In this document: piece by piece, positions 49,645 through 57,678 of the stretch
Numbering within the stretch: position 1 is the stretch's first letter
Layout of the letters: each line of letters starts with the position of its first letter
NCBI GenBank assembly: GCA_900319625.1
Contig: ONPD01000001.1
Span: 372,001-436,000, forward strand
Direction: 5' to 3'
DNA: 64,000 nt
Origin: an uncultured Treponema sp.
GTDB taxonomy: Bacteria; Spirochaetota; Spirochaetia; Treponematales; Treponemataceae
Position numbers and translations under genes: made by a program
The notes under the pieces: generated by a model
The model's database searches: none
Seen by the model: the letters and a program-made list of their open reading frames with translations, nothing else
What the model was told of the DNA's origin: nothing

Positions 49645-52098
49645 ATGGTATTTAATGCTGAAGAGTTTAAGGAGAATTTGTCAGCACGTTTGCGCCGTCA
49701 GTACGGTAAGGACATTTCACAGGCAAACAAGCACGATTTGTTTGATGCAGTTTCAGCCAGTGCTCTTGAACTGATTATGCCAAACTGGATGGCAACAAGA
49801 GCTGAGTATGAGAAAAAGCCTACAAAGCAGCTTTATTATCTTTCTGCAGAATTCCTGATGGGACGTGCCTTGAGCAATAACCTTATGAATGCTCAGATTA
49901 AAGATGCTGTAAAAGATGTTTTGAAATCTATGAACATTGATTACAACATGGTTGAAGATGAAGAGCCTGATGCAGCACTTGGAAATGGTGGTCTTGGTCG
50001 TCTTGCTGCCTGCTTCCTCGATTCTATTGCAACTTTGGATTACCCTGGACACGGATACGGAATCCGCTACGAATACGGTATGTTCGAGCAGAAAATTGAA
50101 GACGGATACCAGGTTGAATATCCTGACAACTGGCTTATTCACCGCGACCCTTGGGAAATCAAACGTTCAGACCTTTCTGTTACTGTAAGATTCGGCGGAA
50201 ACATCGCTTACGGAAAAACTCCGGACGGAAAACCCCGCTTCTACATCGAAAATGCAGAAGAAGTAACAGCCGTTCCTTACGATATGCCAATCATTGGTTA
50301 CGACACAAACACTGTAAATACACTCCGTCTCTGGTCAGCAAAATCACCAAACGGATTTGATTTGCAGCTTTTCAATAATATGGATTACAACCGTGCCGTT
50401 GAGCGCCAGAACAGCGCAGAAAATATCAGCCGCGTTCTCTATCCTAACGATTCGGGTCCTTCTGGAAAGGCTCTCCGCCTCAAGCAGCAGTATTTCTTCT
50501 CTTCTGCTTCTTTGCAGGATCTGGTTCGCCACTATGTTGCTGACTACGGTACAGACTTCTCTAAATTCGCAAGTCTTCACGTAATTCAGCTCAACGATAC
50601 TCACCCGGTAGTTGCAATTCCTGAACTTATGCGCATCCTTCTGGATGAATACAATGTAAGCTGGGAAGAAGCATGGGATGTTGTAACTCACACATTTGCC
50701 TATACAAACCACACAATCCTTGCAGAAGCTTTGGAAAAGTGGCCTATTGATATTTTCCAGGGACTTCTCCCACGTATCTATCAGATTGTTGAAGAAATCA
50801 ACCGCCGTCTTGTTGTAGATTTGCGCGCTAAATATCCTGATGATTACGAAAAACAGCAGCACATGTCTATTATCCATAACGACAAGGTTTACATGGCATG
50901 GCTTGCAATTCACGCCTGCTTCAGCGTAAACGGTGTTGCTGAGCTCCATACAGAGCTTTTGAAAACTGCCGAGCTTAAAGACTGGTATGCTTTGTATCCA
51001 GAAAAGTTCAACAACAAAACAAACGGTATTACACAGCGCCGCTGGCTTTTGAACGCAAACCCAAAACTGGCAAAATTCATCACAGACCGCATTGGTCACG
51101 GCTGGGAAAAAGACCTTACTTTGCTTAAAGGCCTTGAAAAATTCCTTGATGATGATGCTTCTCTGGACGAACTTACAAAAATCAAGCAGGAAAACAAACA
51201 GGCTCTTGCTGATTACCTCAAGCACACTCAGAATGAATTCCTTGACCCGGATTCAATCTTTGATGTTCAGGTAAAACGCCTCCACGAGTACAAACGCCAG
51301 CTTTTGAACATTTTGAACGTAATGTACTTGTACAACCGTATTGTAGAAGATCCTTCTTACAACCCTCCGGCTCGTACTTTCATTTTTGGTGCAAAAGCGG
51401 CTTCTGGTTACCGCCGTGCAAAAGCAATCATCAAATTGATTAACACTGTTGCTGAGCGCGTAAACAATGACCGCCGCGTTCGTGGTAAGATTCGCGTTGT
51501 ATTCGTAGAAAACTACCGCGTTTCTGTTGCAGAAAAAATCTTCCCAGCAGCTGATGTTTCAGAGCAGATTTCTACTGCCGGACTTGAAGCTTCGGGAACT
51601 TCAAACATGAAGTTTATGGCTAACGGTGCTTTGACACTGGGAACTATGGACGGTGCTAACATCGAAATCTTCGAGGAAGCTGGAAAAGAAAACGGCTTTG
51701 TATTCGGTCTTTTGACAGAAGAAATCAAGAAGATGGAAGCAGAGCACTCTTACCGTCCTCAGGAATGTCTGGAGCGCAATCCTGGTCTTGCCAAGGTTGT
51801 TGAGCAGCTTATCGACGGCACTTACGATCCAACTCACCAGCTTTTCAAAGAGCTTCACGATTCTCTGGTTTACGGTGTTGAAGGTCAGCGTCCTGACGTT
51901 TACTACGTTCTTGCAGACTTTGACTCATACACAAAGACCCGCGAAAAGATTGCTGAAGTTTACGGAAACAAGAAAGAATGGGCCCGCATGGCTCTTAAGA
52001 ACATCGCAAACTGCGGTAAGTTCTCTTCTGACCGTACAATCGAAGATTACGTTCGCGACATCTGGCACCTGAAGAAGGTAGAAGTGAAGGGAAAGTAA
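49645..52098 (+). CDS. glgP: Glycogen/starch phosphorylase
   Basis: 817 residues, full length GT35. Releases glucose-1-phosphate from alpha-1,4 glucan. N-terminal YYLSAEFLMGRALSNNL, LGNGGLGRLAACFLDS, and the PLP-binding Lys in EASGTSNMKFMANG near residue 660. GGAGGAAGAATT precedes the ATG. Codon bias is strong. It lies 46 nt after glgX, so both are likely expressed together, and is followed by a structured repeat and a terminator. Confidence 0.97.
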   Translation: MVFNAEEFKENLSARLRRQYGKDISQANKHDLFDAVSASALELIMPNWMATRAEYEKKPTKQLYYLSAEFLMGRALSNNLMNAQIKDAVKDVLKSMNIDYNMVEDEEPDAALGNGGLGRLAACFLDSIATLDYPGHGYGIRYEYGMFEQKIEDGYQVEYPDNWLIHRDPWEIKRSDLSVTVRFGGNIAYGKTPDGKPRFYIENAEEVTAVPYDMPIIGYDTNTVNTLRLWSAKSPNGFDLQLFNNMDYNRAVERQNSAENISRVLYPNDSGPSGKALRLKQQYFFSSASLQDLVRHYVADYGTDFSKFASLHVIQLNDTHPVVAIPELMRILLDEYNVSWEEAWDVVTHTFAYTNHTILAEALEKWPIDIFQGLLPRIYQIVEEINRRLVVDLRAKYPDDYEKQQHMSIIHNDKVYMAWLAIHACFSVNGVAELHTELLKTAELKDWYALYPEKFNNKTNGITQRRWLLNANPKLAKFITDRIGHGWEKDLTLLKGLEKFLDDDASLDELTKIKQENKQALADYLKHTQNEFLDPDSIFDVQVKRLHEYKRQLLNILNVMYLYNRIVEDPSYNPPARTFIFGAKAASGYRRAKAIIKLINTVAERVNNDRRVRGKIRVVFVENYRVSVAEKIFPAADVSEQISTAGLEASGTSNMKFMANGALTLGTMDGANIEIFEEAGKENGFVFGLLTEEIKKMEAEHSYRPQECLERNPGLAKVVEQLIDGTYDPTHQLFKELHDSLVYGVEGQRPDVYYVLADFDSYTKTREKIAEVYGNKKEWARMALKNIANCGKFSSDRTIEDYVRDIWHLKKVEVKGK

Positions 52099-52105
52099 GG
52101 CTAAA

Positions 52106-52180
52106 ATCGAAAATCCGTTAAAAACCGAGCTGCAACAGCGGGTCGGTTTAGGATTATCGATAGAATCGCCTCAGAGGCGA
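52106..52180 (-). repeat. Structured repeat copy D, inverse orientation
   Basis: ATCGAAAATCC (52106-52116) pairs with GGATTATCGAT (52151-52161) with one central mismatch; inside are AACCGA/TCGGTT (52123-52128/52143-52148) and GCTG/CAGC. Then a TCGCCTC/GAGGCGA hairpin at 52166-52180. On the minus strand it aligns to copy C: GTTCTAT-like, TAAA, hairpin, TTTTTAAC. It begins 7 nt after the glgP stop. Confidence 0.72.
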
Positions 52181-52220
52181 GACTAGCGAGCCGATAAAAA
52201 ACTTATTAGTAGAATAGATT

Positions 52221-52254
52221 GGCGACCGGTTGGATGACTGGCCGCCTTTTTTTT
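52221..52254 (+). terminator. Intrinsic terminator after glgP
   Basis: GGCG.CC (52221-52227) pairs with GG.CGCC (52240-52246) over a GT/AC-extended loop, then eight T. It closes the glgX-glgP unit. Confidence 0.8.
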
Positions 52255-52259
52255 GTTTC

Positions 52260-52287
52260 TTGCAAAAAATAATAGATACGCTATACT
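52260..52287 (+). promoter_or_regulatory. Promoter of the second EamA gene
   Basis: TTGCAA (52260-52265), 16-bp spacer, TATACT (52282-52287). The ATG at 52296 follows eight bases later with no Shine-Dalgarno sequence. Confidence 0.6.
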
Positions 52288-52295
52288 TCCCTGCT

Positions 52296-53171
52296 ATGAA
52301 CGCTAAACTGATTTCATTTGTATCTTCTTTTGGACTTTTGCTGACCGCCGCAATCTGGGGCTTTGGATTTGTCGTTGTAAAGGACAGCCTGGATTACGTG
52401 GGAGCCTTTTATCTTGTTGCCCTTCGTTACACTCTCGCAAGCCTCGTAATGGCAGTCATAATTGCAAAAAGATGGAAAAAGTTTAACCGCTCTTACCTTA
52501 AGCACGGAATCCTGACAGGCTGCTTCCTGGGCCTTGGATATATCAGTCAGACAGTCGGCTGCGCCTTTACCACCGCCGGAAAAAACGCCTTTCTTACCAC
52601 AATTTATGTGATTTTGATTCCCTTTTTCACCTGGATTTTCTTTCACCACCGTCCGCGAACCCATGTTTTTATAGCCGCCATAATGTCTGTAACCGGAATC
52701 GGGTTGCTTGCCCTGGGAACCGGAGACACAGCCGGCGTAAACAAGGGTGACATCTTCACCCTGATCTGCGGCATTTTTTATGCCCTTCACATCATTTTTA
52801 CCGAGCGCTACAACGCCAAAGGTGATGATACCCTGCTTCTTACGAACATTCAGTTTATTGTTTCTACAATTTTAGCCTGGTCTACAGCCTGGATTTTTGA
52901 CGGTAAATTCACCCCTTCAATTTTGACCGATTCAAGAATCCTGATTTCCATAATTTACCTGGGGCTTTTTGCCACAATGATCTGCTTCTGTCTTCAGAAC
53001 ATAGGCTTAAAATATGTAAAATCTTCGCTCGCATCCCTCTTTTTGAGCTTTGAATCAGTTTTCGGGGTCCTTTTCAGCAGCATTTTCCTTCACGAAAGCC
53101 TTACTCCCCGAATGCTGGCCGGCTGTATTTTGATTTTTGCCGCGGTCCTGCTTGCGGAGAGAAAGGAATAA
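52296..53171 (+). CDS. EamA/DMT-family transporter
   Basis: 291 residues, ten membrane segments in two EamA repeats. GLLLTAAIWGFGFVVVKDSL at the start, GYISQTVGCAFTTAGKNAFL and a second half with SLASLFLSFESVFGVLFSSI. It is a different subgroup from the EamA gene at 46548 (YicL/RhaT-like features such as the FTTAGKNAFLT stretch). Substrate unknown. Start at ATG 52296 chosen from the promoter and from the signal-like N-terminus; a longer frame reads through the terminator. Confidence 0.9.
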   Translation: MNAKLISFVSSFGLLLTAAIWGFGFVVVKDSLDYVGAFYLVALRYTLASLVMAVIIAKRWKKFNRSYLKHGILTGCFLGLGYISQTVGCAFTTAGKNAFLTTIYVILIPFFTWIFFHHRPRTHVFIAAIMSVTGIGLLALGTGDTAGVNKGDIFTLICGIFYALHIIFTERYNAKGDDTLLLTNIQFIVSTILAWSTAWIFDGKFTPSILTDSRILISIIYLGLFATMICFCLQNIGLKYVKSSLASLFLSFESVFGVLFSSIFLHESLTPRMLAGCILIFAAVLLAERKE

Positions 53172-53356
53172 AGTTAATTGTCCTTGATCTGCCCGCATAA
53201 GTGATTACGCAGACTGAACCGTAGGTTTTGTTCTTTTTTTTTGTATATCCGACGCCGCTGATTTTAGTCTGTTTTTATTTGATTTAGCCTATTTTCTGTC
53301 TTAAAATATTACCTGTATAACAGAATATTCTATTTTTACAGTTGAGAGGTGTGATA

Positions 53357-54109
53357 ATGAAGAAATCTTTTTTATTGGGAATCGGTTTCATTTTTTTTAT
53401 ATTTTCTTGTAAATCGACAAAAGTTTTAAATGAACAACAAATAATTTTTTTATACGAAAATAATGAACCTTTCTACGCTGATATTTTTGGTATAAAGACT
53501 TCAGATGGAATTATTGCAATTCCAGAATCTGAATATAAACAACTTTCGGAGCAAGAAAAACAAAAAATACAGCATTTTACTATGCAATTGCAGCAGTTAG
53601 ATACTTATTTTGCATATAATCCGATAGAAAAGTATGCAATAGAGTTTACTGCGCAATCGGCAGATAAATTAAATTTAGAAGTAAAGAAAACCGGATTGCT
53701 TCATGGTACAGTCGTAGAAGTTCAAGATGTAGAAAAAATAAAAGAGAAAGCTGGTGTTGATTTTTATAATGGCTATTTATTTATAAACTATGATAATAAG
53801 ATGAGACCTTCAAAGCCTAATCAAGTTGGAATAGTTGGACGATGGATTTCAGTAGATAATAATAATCGTGAAGAATTTATTATTCCAGATGACATACAAA
53901 AAGCTTCTTTTGAAAAAGAATCTGCAACTGGGATATCAGGAGAATTTATTTTTGTAGAGAAAATTATTATGTCAAATGATGGAAAAGAAACAGTAAACAA
54001 TATTGTAAAATATTATGACGGGAAATATCTTTATGAAGTTATATTTCCCCTAAAAAATGTCTCAAATGATGAAAATATTAGAAATGCAATAGATAATTAT
54101 AAATCTTAG
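53357..54109 (+). CDS. Putative lipoprotein, AT-rich gene
   Basis: 250 residues. Signal peptide with spirochaetal lipobox FIFSC, Cys near residue 17. The remainder is soluble with no recognised family. AT content is much higher than in flanking genes, with AAA, ATA and TTT codons, suggesting foreign origin. The ATG at 53357 is preceded by GAGAGGTG. No operon partner; ~185 nt of AT-rich sequence without clear features lies upstream. Confidence 0.7.
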   Translation: MKKSFLLGIGFIFFIFSCKSTKVLNEQQIIFLYENNEPFYADIFGIKTSDGIIAIPESEYKQLSEQEKQKIQHFTMQLQQLDTYFAYNPIEKYAIEFTAQSADKLNLEVKKTGLLHGTVVEVQDVEKIKEKAGVDFYNGYLFINYDNKMRPSKPNQVGIVGRWISVDNNNREEFIIPDDIQKASFEKESATGISGEFIFVEKIIMSNDGKETVNNIVKYYDGKYLYEVIFPLKNVSNDENIRNAIDNYKS

Positions 54110-54227
54110 AAGATAGTTTTATGAAAAATTTATGTCTTAAGGCAATGAATTATGTAAGGTAATGAATCTTGATGTAAATAATTTTGACGGTTCGGAATTT
54201 TTTAAAACATAAGAGACATTTACGAAA

Positions 54228-54806
54228 CTATACTTTTGGGAGATTTTTTATGATTTCATTCAAAGTTAATATTGGACTACAGTTTGAAATTAGCGCATCA
54301 TTAAAATTATAGAAATCAATATTGTAATAATTTTCATAATTAGGTTCAGGAATTTCTAGAATTTTTGAACCTGTTTTTTCAAATGCTGAAAATCTTTTAG
54401 GAGTAATGATTGTAAGTTTAACTTCATAATTAGGAAATATATTTTTTAATAGTCGGTATTTTCTGAGAATTTTCTCTATAGCATATCGTTTATATTTTTT
54501 TGATATCCGTGTTATTTCAAAAAGATAAATTGTTTTATTACTAATTGCGATTGCATCAAATTCAGCAATTATTTTTTTATTTTCAAAGTATAGAATTTGC
54601 CCGGTTTTAGAATAATAAAATCCATTTTCATTCTTATTTTTTATCTTTTTTGAAGGAATTTTAGCTGAGATAAATTCTAAGTATGGATATATTAGTTGTA
54701 ATTTTTCAAATATAAAATTTTCGTAAATTTCGCCTTTTAGCGTACCTATTGATGAAGGGGTATGTTTTTTAAGAAAAGGCTTTTGGTGATTTAGTTTTAC
54801 TTTCAT
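54228..54806 (-). CDS. PD-(D/E)XK nuclease-like protein
   Basis: 192 residues. I see EFDAIAISNKTIYLFEIT, in which Asp and Glu spaced as in PD-(D/E)XK nucleases (D-x14-ExT) follow a conserved Glu earlier (YENFIFEKL). The usual Lys of ExK reads Thr, followed by Arg. The C-terminal half has helices and LTIITPKRF. It may be a nuclease of a defence or mobile system. ATG at 54806 follows TAGGAG; an upstream frame extension lacks a ribosome site. Gene is AT-rich like its neighbours. Confidence 0.55.
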   Translation of the reverse strand: MKVKLNHQKPFLKKHTPSSIGTLKGEIYENFIFEKLQLIYPYLEFISAKIPSKKIKNKNENGFYYSKTGQILYFENKKIIAEFDAIAISNKTIYLFEITRISKKYKRYAIEKILRKYRLLKNIFPNYEVKLTIITPKRFSAFEKTGSKILEIPEPNYENYYNIDFYNFNDALISNCSPILTLNEIIKNLPKV

Positions 54807-54951
54807 ATTAACTCCTATAAGTTTCAATATATAAACTATTAGCTACACTGTAATATTTTTTATTTATATTGTCAAATTTATATAAGGTGAAATATATACC
54901 TAATAGGTTTGTTTTGTTGATAAAAAATACAGAAAATGTAATAATAGATAT

Positions 54952-55332
54952 ATGAATGAAAATGAAATGAATGTTGCTGCGATTTTCGGCTCTAATGTTC
55001 AACGTTACAGGAAATCTAAAGAGCTTACTCAGGAACATTTGGCTACAAAATTAGAAATTTCGCAAAAGCATTTGTCAGATATTGAAAATGGTACAAAGTT
55101 TGCTTCATCACATCTAATAGAAAAACTTTCAGAAGTTCTTGCTGTAAGTCCGTCTATGTTATTTGGTGGATCAGATGCCCTTGAAATAAGCAATAAAGTT
55201 GCAGAACTTATGTTTGCAAATTTATATCCAAAATTGCAGATACTTTTTAATGATATGAATGAAATAAAAATGATGTTACAAAATATGAATATAACAGTTA
55301 ATTTTAATGATAACAAAATAAAGGGGTTTTAG
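54952..55332 (+). CDS. XRE-family helix-turn-helix regulator
   Basis: 126 residues. HTH_3 domain at about 12-72: NVQRYRKSKELTQEHLATKL, ISQKHLSDIENGTKFAS. The rest is a short helical tail, probably for dimerisation. It is divergent from the PD-(D/E)XK-like gene, 145 nt away, so may control that gene and itself. No Shine-Dalgarno sequence is obvious. The stop codon lies inside a structured repeat that starts at 55321. Confidence 0.88.
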   Translation: MNENEMNVAAIFGSNVQRYRKSKELTQEHLATKLEISQKHLSDIENGTKFASSHLIEKLSEVLAVSPSMLFGGSDALEISNKVAELMFANLYPKLQILFNDMNEIKMMLQNMNITVNFNDNKIKGF

Positions 55333-55415
55333 GGGCTTGCCCCTAGGCGAGAGGGTAGCGGACAAGACCGGAACGAAGTGAGGACTTGGGAGCGCAGGGA
55401 GAGACTTCTCCCTCC
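55321..55415 (+). repeat. GC-rich structured repeat (family with 14890-14970)
   Basis: GGGGTTTTAGGGGC, hairpin TAGGGGC/GCCCCTA (55330-55336/55339-55345), GAGAGGGTAGCGGA, a weak middle stem (AAG.CC/GG.CTT), GGAGCG, then hairpin AGGGAGA/TCTCCCT (55396-55402/55407-55413). Order and spacing follow the copy at 14890-14970 on the other strand. The XRE gene stop codon (55330-55332) is inside it. Confidence 0.7.
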
Positions 55416-55483
55416 TTCAAGAAATTGTTAGAATTGTTTCTATAGAAAAACGGGTGCACCGCATTTTCTAACAGAGGAAACAT

Positions 55484-55791
55484 ATGAAAAAAACTATTTT
55501 TGCTTTTATTGCGGGATTATTATTTGCTGCAGGTAATCTTTATGCAGAAACAGAGGCCTGTGCCATTCACAAAAAAATGGAGAAAGCTGACTGTTGAATA
55601 TAAATATCTTCTGGACGCAAAAAGTCTGGAATGTCAGAGGCTTGATGTCAGTATTCTTACAAAAACTGGTTTATATGTATTTCCGAAATGGTTATAAGGC
55701 CTTCGAGGATGCTGAACTTACTGTGCCATTTACGGGTTCGAAGGGTAGAGCAGACTTTACAGTGTATCTTACGCCGGAAAATAAGGAATAA
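55484..55791 (+). pseudogene. Frameshifted small secreted protein
   Basis: An ATG at 55484 after GAGGAAACAT opens a signal peptide (FAFIAGLLFAAGNLYA), but the frame stops at 55597. The coding sense continues in the next frame (PVPFTKKWRKLTVEYKYLL to KTGLYVFPKW) and then the third frame (YKAFEDAELTVPFTGSKG to TPENKE, stop at 55791). Two frameshifts would restore a single ~100-residue secreted beta-rich protein. Family not recognised. Sequencing error cannot be excluded. Confidence 0.5.
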
Positions 55792-55846
55792 TCCGAAATA
55801 TTGTTTAACTCATTCATTCTCATTAAAATATACTTAAAAATTTTAG

Positions 55847-55985
55847 CCCCGCTAACGAGTGGGGGACTATAGGAGGCATGATAAAAATTACATCCATGTA
55901 ATTTTTATCATTGCAGTTTGTTCAAGCGTTGCTTTCACAAACTGCGATATTCGCCATCCATGGCTCACCGCTAACGCGGGGTTTT
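55847..55985 (+). promoter_or_regulatory. Structured leader upstream of the permuted binding protein
   Basis: CCCCGC (55847-55852) pairs with GCGGGG (55976-55981), which is followed by TTTTT. Inside are a perfect 16-bp hairpin (55878-55893/55896-55911) and GCAGTTTGT/ACAAACTGC (55913-55921/55937-55945) with an AAGC/GCTT inner stem. CCGCTAACG plus TATAGGAG occur twice (near 55850-55875 and 55969-55992), the second providing the Shine-Dalgarno. Ending in GCGGGG-TTTTT just before the ribosome site, it could be a terminator-type attenuator, or another repeat. Confidence 0.55.
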
Positions 55986-56000
55986 TATAGGAGAATTCAC

Positions 56001-56777
56001 ATGAAAAAAATCGTAACAATTTGTGCGGCTTTGCTGGCTCTTTCTGCACTCAGCGCAAAACCTAAAAAAGTAGAAATCAACTCAGTTGCTGATCTTGAAG
56101 GAAAGAAAATCGGTGTTCAGGCCGGTACTACCGGTGAGCTTTATGTTCAGGAAGAAGTTCCAAACGCTAAGCTTTCATCTTTCAAAAGCGGTATGGATGC
56201 TGCTATGGACTTGAAAAACGGTGCTATCGACGCTGTTGTTCTTGATGAGCTTCCAGCCCTTCAGATTGTAAAACGCAATCCAAAACTTAAGATTATCCGC
56301 GATCCATACTTTGCTGCAAACAAAGAAGAGTATGCTATCGCTATCAAAAAGGGAAATGCTGACCTTTTGAATACTATCAACGCTACAATCGCTGAATTGA
56401 AAAACAACGGCGGTTATGAAGCTCTTGTAAACGCATTTATGCCTGCTGACGGAAACATTCAGATTCCTGCAAATGAAAACGGAAAAGGTTCTAAAAAGCT
56501 TAAGCTTGGAACAAATGCCGCTTTCCCTCCATTTGAATATGTTGAAGGAACTGACGTTGTAGGTTTCGATATCACAATGGGTCAGAAAATTGCAGTAAAA
56601 GCTGATGCAAAACTCGAAGTTGTAGATATGGCATTCGACAGCCTTATTCCAGCTCTTCAGGCCGGAACAATCGATTTCATCGCTGCCGGTATGTCTGTAA
56701 CAGAAGAACGCAAAAAGAATGTAGATTTCTCTGTTCCGTATTTTGCTTCTGAACAGGTAATTATTGTACGTAAATAG
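56001..56777 (+). CDS. Amino acid ABC transporter substrate-binding protein, circularly permuted
   Basis: 258 residues. Signal peptide 1-19, no lipobox. The family 3 solute-binding domain is present but in swapped order: residues 27-147 (SVADLEGKKIGVQAGTTG to YEALVNAFM) correspond to the usual second half, then a Gly/Asn linker 148-166, then 167-258 (LKLGTNAAFPPFEYVEG to VDFSVPYFASEQVIIVRK) the usual first half. Both halves keep conserved residues, so the protein should fold and bind a polar amino acid. ATG 56001 follows TAGGAG. A permease is downstream; no ATPase gene is nearby. Confidence 0.88.
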   Translation: MKKIVTICAALLALSALSAKPKKVEINSVADLEGKKIGVQAGTTGELYVQEEVPNAKLSSFKSGMDAAMDLKNGAIDAVVLDELPALQIVKRNPKLKIIRDPYFAANKEEYAIAIKKGNADLLNTINATIAELKNNGGYEALVNAFMPADGNIQIPANENGKGSKKLKLGTNAAFPPFEYVEGTDVVGFDITMGQKIAVKADAKLEVVDMAFDSLIPALQAGTIDFIAAGMSVTEERKKNVDFSVPYFASEQVIIVRK

Positions 56778-56798
56778 GATGATTATATAATTTACGGA

Positions 56799-56948
56799 AA
56801 AATGCGCGAGGAAGCAGAGCGTGGGGCAAAAACACTTATTGTGTGGCTGCCGCGTGAGCGGCAGGTTCGATAGTTACTTTACCACACAATACGTGTAGCG
56901 CGATATCGCGCGGTTTTGAACCACGCTCTGCGACCGGGAGCATTTTTT
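56799..56948 (+). ncRNA. Structured RNA-like element, copy 2 of a four-helix family
   Basis: Helices: 56799-56806/56941-56948 (AAAAATGC/GCATTTTT), 56815-56825/56922-56932 (11 bp perfect), 56838-56847/56883-56892 (10 bp perfect), hairpin 56848-56854/56859-56865 (CTGCCGC, GTGA loop), and GCGCG/CGCGC at 56899-56912. Bases outside the helices are close to those of copy 1 at 8078-8231 (GGGGCAAAAACACT, CGTGTAGCGC, GCGGTTTTGAACC, CTGCGACCGG). It lies between the binding-protein and permease genes, so could lower permease expression or stabilise the upstream mRNA. Confidence 0.68.
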
Positions 56949-56998
56949 ATTCAATTTATACGTTTCCTTCCATACTTTCTATTTAAGTCAAAATCCGA

Positions 56999-57004
56999 TA
57001 TAAT
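56999..57004 (+). promoter_or_regulatory. TATAAT promoter of the permease gene
   Basis: TATAAT at 56999-57004, eight bases before the ATG at 57013, no Shine-Dalgarno sequence. It gives the permease its own start of transcription, separate from the binding protein. Confidence 0.6.
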
Positions 57005-57012
57005 ATCTTCCT

Positions 57013-57675
57013 ATGTTTCAATCAATTTACGACACAATGATTTCGGGTAACCGCTGGCTTCTTATTTTAAGCGGACTCAAAATCACTCTTATAATTGCTG
57101 TTTTTGCCGTTCTCATAGGTACTGTTCTGGGCTGTATTTTTGCCCTTATGAAGGTTTCTCATAACAAGATTCTTAAAGGAATTGCTGAAGTTTATACAAC
57201 TGTTTTGCGCGGAATCCCGCTGGCAACTCAGCTGATGATTTTTTACTTTGTTGTTTTTGCGCCGCTCGGCTGGGACAGACTGGTTGTTGCTATTATTTCG
57301 TATGGTATTAACTCGGGCGCCTACTGTACAGAAATTTTTCGCTCCGGCATTCAGGGCGTTGACCGCGGGCAGACTGAAGCCGGCCGTTCACTTGGTCTCA
57401 GCAGCTGGCAGACTTTGTTTAAGATCGTGCTGCCCCAGGCTTTGAAGGCTGTTCTTCCGACTTACACCAGCGAGTTCATTGTTTTGATTAAGGAAACTTC
57501 GGTTGCAAGTTTTATTGCGGTAACAGATTTGACAAAATCCGGCGATATGATTCGAAACGCCACCTACAATGCCTGGATTCCCCTTCTCACCTGTGCAATC
57601 ATTTACCTGATTTTGACTCTGGGCCTCACAAAACTCTTCGCCAAACTCGAAAAACGCCTGGCAAAGAGCAATTAG
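57013..57675 (+). CDS. Polar amino acid ABC transporter permease
   Basis: 220 residues, HisM/GlnP type, five membrane segments. The EAA loop is clear: QTEAGRSLGLSSWQTLFKIVLPQALK. N-terminal GLKITLIIAVFAVLIGTVLG and VLRGIPLATQLMIFYF are typical. It would form a homodimeric channel for the binding protein encoded upstream. No ATP-binding protein gene follows, since the next gene is on the other strand, 3 nt from the stop; the ATPase must be supplied from elsewhere. Confidence 0.93.
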   Translation: MFQSIYDTMISGNRWLLILSGLKITLIIAVFAVLIGTVLGCIFALMKVSHNKILKGIAEVYTTVLRGIPLATQLMIFYFVVFAPLGWDRLVVAIISYGINSGAYCTEIFRSGIQGVDRGQTEAGRSLGLSSWQTLFKIVLPQALKAVLPTYTSEFIVLIKETSVASFIAVTDLTKSGDMIRNATYNAWIPLLTCAIIYLILTLGLTKLFAKLEKRLAKSN

Positions 57676-57678
57676 TTT

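Noticed and set aside
50344-51225. 293-codon open frame on the minus strand inside glgP
   Set aside because: Antisense shadow of a strongly codon-biased gene; no ribosome site, promoter or recognisable protein features.
53172-53356. Search for a gene or RNA between the EamA transporter and the AT-rich lipoprotein
   Set aside because: Only a T-tract and AT-rich sequence are visible; no frame, stem or promoter was convincing.
55911-56000. TTG-initiated extension of the permuted binding protein
   Set aside because: It would precede a clean signal peptide and lies inside the structured leader; TAGGAG and ATG at 56001 are better.
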